DNA of 64,000 bases from the NCBI RefSeq assembly GCF_020382885.2, contig NC_058494.1, forward strand, positions 11,302,001 through 11,366,000. Direction: 5' to 3'. Of this stretch, positions 59,201 to 64,000 are shown piece by piece (positions within the stretch are counted from its first letter, which is position 1; the number at the start of each line of letters is the position of its first letter). The notes under the pieces are model-generated. The model made no database searches and was not told the origin of the DNA. It saw only the letters and a list, made by a program, of their open reading frames with translations. The position numbers and the translations under genes are program-made. The DNA comes from Scatophagus argus (Eukaryota; Chordata; Actinopteri; Scatophagidae).

Positions 59201-61401
59201 TCCAATGAGAGATGATCGCAATCGTTACTCTGTGCAACAACATCACCAGTCAAACACTCGGTGGTCTCAAATGTTCTGGCTTGGCTGACAGACTCAAACA
59301 GGAAGCGAACATGGAAGCGTCTCATCCTTTCTTTTTATTGTATGTAGAAGTCAAGCAAACATTTTCAACCGCTGAAACAATTTAGCAATTTAACGGAAGT
59401 GGCATGTGATATTTAGTGTGCAAAGTTGAAATAAAGTGGAAATCACACACATCCAGCACAAACCAGTATTGTCCAGTTTGGTTTATTAGGATTCAGCAAA
59501 GCATTGGAAGATATGATTAATCCACTTTGTTTTAAAATGACACTCAGCTAGTACTATCACAAATGTTTCTGATGCACGTTCACAACGCTCCTGTTCTGAC
59601 AGAATTCCATTCGGCAGCAAACAAAGCTGAAGGTTGACTTCAAGCTGTGCTGACAATATTTGTGACATTTTGAGAATCTGTCTTTCTTTATGAATAAAAA
59701 AAATCCCAGCTCAGATAACAATTTCATTAAGTGAAAGAAATTGTGTCACTGGCAGAAAATACACTTTGCTTTCACAAACAAAGCTGACTGCATAATTAAA
59801 CTGAGCCAAATTTATATCTTATGATGATCATGAAATTTGCATTCACAAATGTGACACTTTGTGATCCTCCATGGGCTGACATGTACTAAGACTAATCAGA
59901 GAAAAATGGAGAGTTCACATCAAAAAAAGACGTAACGCTTTAAGGAACAAACTACATACAAGAAGACGACATTTCTTAACAGACAATCATCAGTCTCTAT
60001 TCAACTTATTATTATATTCTAGTAATTCTACATTATCTTTTCAACCTTGGACCATGAAGCAGAATAAGTTACAGAATTACTGTACAGAAGTCCTCGACAT
60101 CAGCCAACGAGTCCTATGAACAACAAAAGTATCGGTGAGGACATAATTAACCTACAGTTGGACAGCACTGCTCCTCAGCGGCCAGGTCAGCACACCTCTC
60201 TATTTGAATGTCAATGTGAGGTAATAACTACACTAATGGCTCTGCTAATCACTGTGTTCCACTTGGAGAAGGCCACATTAATGCCTTCCAGAAGCACCAT
60301 GGCAGCCCAGCAGAGACACCATTTTGTGCTTGGCAGATAATGAAACACTGCCAACTTTGAAGAGCAACTTTGGAGGGAAAAAAAAGAAACCTCTCTTGCC
60401 CCCGAGCTCAAGTGCTTTTAATTGCCCGATTTTTTGAGTGAAATAGCTATGGAGATGACGGCTAAAGTATAAAAATAATTCTCTGTTCACAGCTTGCATA
60501 AATGAGCTCAGCGTGCTTTCCTTGGTTACCTTGTGAATGAGTCCGTGTGGGAAGCATGTAAGTACATAGTGCTGTTATGATCACACGCTGAGGACCTGCG
60601 GTAACGCAAGCAGAATGGTGGGCTATTTTATTAACAGTGATTTTAAAAACACCACCTAAGGAAAGTATTTTTTCTAGATGACAGCACACCTACTGGGATG
60701 CAGCCCACACAAGAAGAGCGCTGCATGGGCCCCACACCCCTTCCTTTCAGACTCCATCCTTTGTAACAATCTTGTGGAACACAGCTCACACCAGTACTTG
60801 TCTATTTGCACAAGGGTGAGAAATGGCAGCTATTGAGCTCCCTTCCTCCATCCCTCAGCTCCACAAAATGCACTGCATGTCGTTTCTTTTTGTTTCACCT
60901 AGCGCCACCTGCTGTGCTGCGATTGGCTTATTTCCTTGATGCGTGATTGTGATTGTGTAGCCCAACTGTCAGATCAGACAGATGAGAAAAGACTGAGTTT
61001 GAAATTCTGGTGGATGGACTTTCAAGCAGGTGAAGCCAAAAGCTGATGTTTATATATAATTATTAGATATAGTTCATTTGTTCTTGGTGGGGGTTTCTGG
61101 ATTATTTCCATTTTTCCTGGCCACAGTCTACAGCACTGTAAAAGTTATTATTTTATTAGTATATTCATTCCTGCAACAGGTGTACACTTCCTACTGCAAC
61201 TAGCCATACTACTGTGTCGCTATATCAGTAAGTACCGATGAGTAATACTGGCAGGAAGTTGTAACACTGTTTAGTAAAGACAATGAATAATTCATTAATC
61301 TTGATTTGATCTCCGTCTCAAAGATGTCATGTGGTCAGGTCGTGAGAAAAACCTGAACATCAGATAATACAAAGCTGGTGGTTTATTACTTCATGTTCGC
61401 G

Positions 61402-61449
<48 letters not shown>

Positions 61450-64000
61450 CACTCAGCCTTTCATACTGATGGATGGCTGCATTAGCAGGGTGAAAGTGGC
61501 TTGTGTAATGGAGGAAGATAGTGGGAATGTGGACAGAGGTGCAATATTAGACCAGACTGAGTTGACCGATATCAGCAGAGGGAGAACATGAGAAGAATGT
61601 CTCTTTCAGTATTGGAACCCAGCAACATTGATGATTATAATTATTTTCCCAGTAAACACAGGTTTCCAGTTTCCAAACTCCACATGAGCAGAATATTCTG
61701 GATAAACAAGGGATTTCCCCTTTTCAAAGAAGGCATATCTGTAAATTAGAGGAGAAATCCCTTTGAAAAGAAAATGGTATTCTTTATTCACTGGATGATT
61801 AATATCTGCATATGAATTGAGAATGTGTAAGCAAGGGGTAATATTTCGGTATTGTATGCTGTCTGGTATCTCTTTACAGTTTATTTGTAGTTTGAGTGGT
61901 ACTGACCAATCACATTGGAGGTTTTATCTTCTTTCTTAGTAAAAAATGGTCATTTCAGATAACTGAATAGGTTTATGAATTGTTGATTTAGAAGAAGAAT
62001 TCAGTCACTTAATAGTTCAGTTTAGAGGGAGATACAAGGTTTTTGCTGGACAGGAACACAATGTACCCTGAAAATGCTGATTTTAAAAATCTCACCTCTG
62101 CTCTATAATGTATACCTAGTATAACACATGCACACACACAGAGTCTTCTTCTTCCCCTGTTCTGTGCACATTTAATCAACTGGGCAGCAGTGTGCAGAGC
62201 TGCTCTCTCCAGATAAGATTATCCTTCAGCTGTAGGCCTGACAGTCAATAGGTGGACCAGGAGTGTAATTAGTGCATGAGTGTATGAAGGCTAGAGAGAG
62301 CAGAGAGAGAGGACAAATGAACAAAACAGCAAGAAAGATAGTTAAGATGAGTGAGTGTGGGAGAAAAAGACAAAAAACAAGCCATTATCGTTGCTCAGCT
62401 GTACGACCTGAGCATCAGAACCCAAAGAAAGCAATGCACAGCACAGAGACACATCTGCAGGGCACCACTTTTCTATCCTCTGCAGGAAGCCTCATGTTTC
62501 TCCAAACCTTCCCTGCTGCCTGTCATGTTTGTACACAAGGATGAGGGTTCATTTCAAATTTGTATTACAAAACTGCTTGTAAGGACCAGGGCACATGAGA
62601 GAGTGATGATGATGATGTCTACACGGAGCTCAGAGACAGAAATCATTAAATAAAATTTTGCTGAAGCCCTCTGATGCAGAAGTCAAACTGTCAATTTTCA
62701 TCATACATCTGCATCCGTCCAAGACAAATCAATTTGGTTTAGAATGCTGCATAGTGGTGAACTAATGGCGGCATATGGAATTTAGACAGATGACAAATAC
62801 CAAAGTAATCCATTTGTTTTAATACAGCTGTGTTATGTTAACATGAGGTATTTGGTCATAAACCAAAGTATTGAGCCTGATGATTGCACTAAATGAAAAG
62901 GGATTAACAAACGTGTTATCGTTCATTCTGTGGCATGAACGTATACTTAAAATTCAGCGGTAAAACATCCAGTTGATGTTACCACAACTCATTCAGAACC
63001 ACAAGTGTCGACCTCATGATGGCACTAGATTAAAAGAAGGGGATTTCCATTAAGTCAACAGGGTTTATCCTCCGGGAACCAAGAATCAATCGAATACTTG
63101 TTCTTCCTTTCTTCCTTTGTTTTTGTTTTGGATTCATGCTAAATTGTTTTGGATTCATGCTAAATATCTAACATTTTATTCTGGCCAAGCATCCACACAT
63201 TATCTATGCTGAAAGGGTAGATATATTAAAAATAAAGAACTGAATGATGACTTGTCAGTGTCGACACAAACAAACAGAAGAAGAAGAAGAAGAAGAAGAA
63301 GATTTTTTAGGACAATCAACTACTTTAACATGGGAAATGGGAACAAAATTTTAAAAACTGTTGTTCAGCTGTTGTATATTGATTTTTATGGCAGCTCCCT
63401 TGACCTTTAAGTGAAACAAACTGTGCCGAGGTGCCCACCTGTGACTCAACCTGATACCTGTCAGCTTCAAGTTCCTGTTAATGTGGGATAAAGTGCTGGC
63501 CAGCTGAGGCATACACCCGGGACGCACGTCTCCCCTCAGGCAGAACTATTAATCACCTCATCTATTATTATTCATCATATCATCACATGCACACAGGCCC
63601 GTGCACACACAGATATTGCACAGTGCACATTTAAATAAACAAATCCAAAGCCAGAGACAGTTGGAGGGATGTGTTCCTGTGGCTAAGATTTAGGTCACGA
63701 TGACACGGGAAAAAGAGAGAAATGTTTAATCCTTTGCTTAAGTGCGTGCTTTAACACTACGTAGAAGTCTAAAAATGTGTTAATGCCTGAAAATAAGGCT
63801 AACAACCCCCACATTTATCTAAATACAAATCAGAAGTTAAACTGTACAAATAAAAAGACTCAGGTTTTGGCATTATTACAACTTAATGCAAAAAAAATCT
63901 TTGATTTTGACTGACAGCGAGTGTGGATTATTTTCAGATAACAACACTGCTCAACATAGTGTCCAGATCATCACTCTAAACTGGTATGCACAGACATGTG
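53300..64000 (-). other. pitpnc1: pitpnc1 first intron (partial)
   Basis: Nothing in this 10.7 kb encodes the expected start of PITPNC1, so it is read as part of a long first intron. ORFs of 60-119 codons on both strands show no family resemblance, no splice support and no codon bias. Simple repeats include (TA)n at 54119-54134, (CG)n(CA)n at 61398-61445, (GAA)n at 63276-63302 and a tandem 22-base direct repeat around 63126-63168. Regulatory elements may be present but cannot be told apart without cross-species alignment. Confidence 0.55.
61398..61445. repeat. Compound (CG)n(CA)n microsatellite
   Basis: Six CG units lead into about 17 CA units. Alternating purine/pyrimidine of this kind can adopt Z-DNA; no other function is suggested by its place in the intron. 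Confidence 0.9.

Noticed and set aside
1..64000. CRISPR arrays, phage, operons or bacterial defence systems
   Set aside because: The window is plainly vertebrate nuclear DNA; the only regularly spaced repeats are microsatellites.
53300..64000. Search for pitpnc1 exon 1
   Set aside because: No sequence encoding a PITP-type N-terminus with a donor in phase 0 was seen on the minus strand.

Overview
The window is vertebrate nuclear DNA, almost certainly from a ray-finned (teleost) fish. Genes are split into many short exons with GT/AG borders, and there are many di- to tetranucleotide microsatellites. The repeats are typical of fish: an L2-type LINE, two Tc1-like elements, tRNA-derived SINEs and LINE tails ending in microsatellites. 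I see nothing bacterial. I cannot name the species.

Layout from left to right. (1) 1-2527: 5'-truncated L2/CR1-clade LINE on the minus strand, open across the whole visible part. (2) 2819-3646: main coding exon of a membrane-anchored ecto-ADP-ribosyltransferase-like gene whose catalytic motifs look degraded. (3) 3647-7510: intergenic DNA with a GATA microsatellite/LINE tail. (4) 7511-15294: VWA7-like gene, copy A, 17 exons, 973 codons, plus strand. (5) 15295-22056: spacer with a dead Tc1 transposon, an L2-like tail and a SINE. (6) 22057-33719: VWA7-like gene, copy B, 17 exons with the same phases, 985 codons, plus strand. Its introns hold a SINE with a visible target-site duplication and a Tc1 remnant. 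(7) 34570-64000, minus strand: pitpnc1 from exon 2 to its 3' end, with a roughly 3.5 kb 3'UTR, two related alternative last exons, an 8-nt microexon and a long first intron running off the right edge. Exon 1 is not in the window.

The exon models were built by joining splice sites by eye. Coding totals are divisible by three and phases agree at every junction, which supports them. The VWA7 copies are head-to-tail paralogues. Copy B and pitpnc1 converge, with poly(A) signals about 0.5 kb apart. The genes have no obvious shared pathway: the ART-like and VWA7-like products should be cell-surface proteins, and PITPNC1 is a cytosolic lipid-transfer protein.

I found no clearly new multi-gene system. 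The observations most worth checking are the ART-like protein lacking the catalytic Glu motif, patchy near-identity between the VWA7 copies that suggests gene conversion, the 8-nt pitpnc1 microexon, the paired related last exons of pitpnc1, and GT repeats at splice sites in both gene types.
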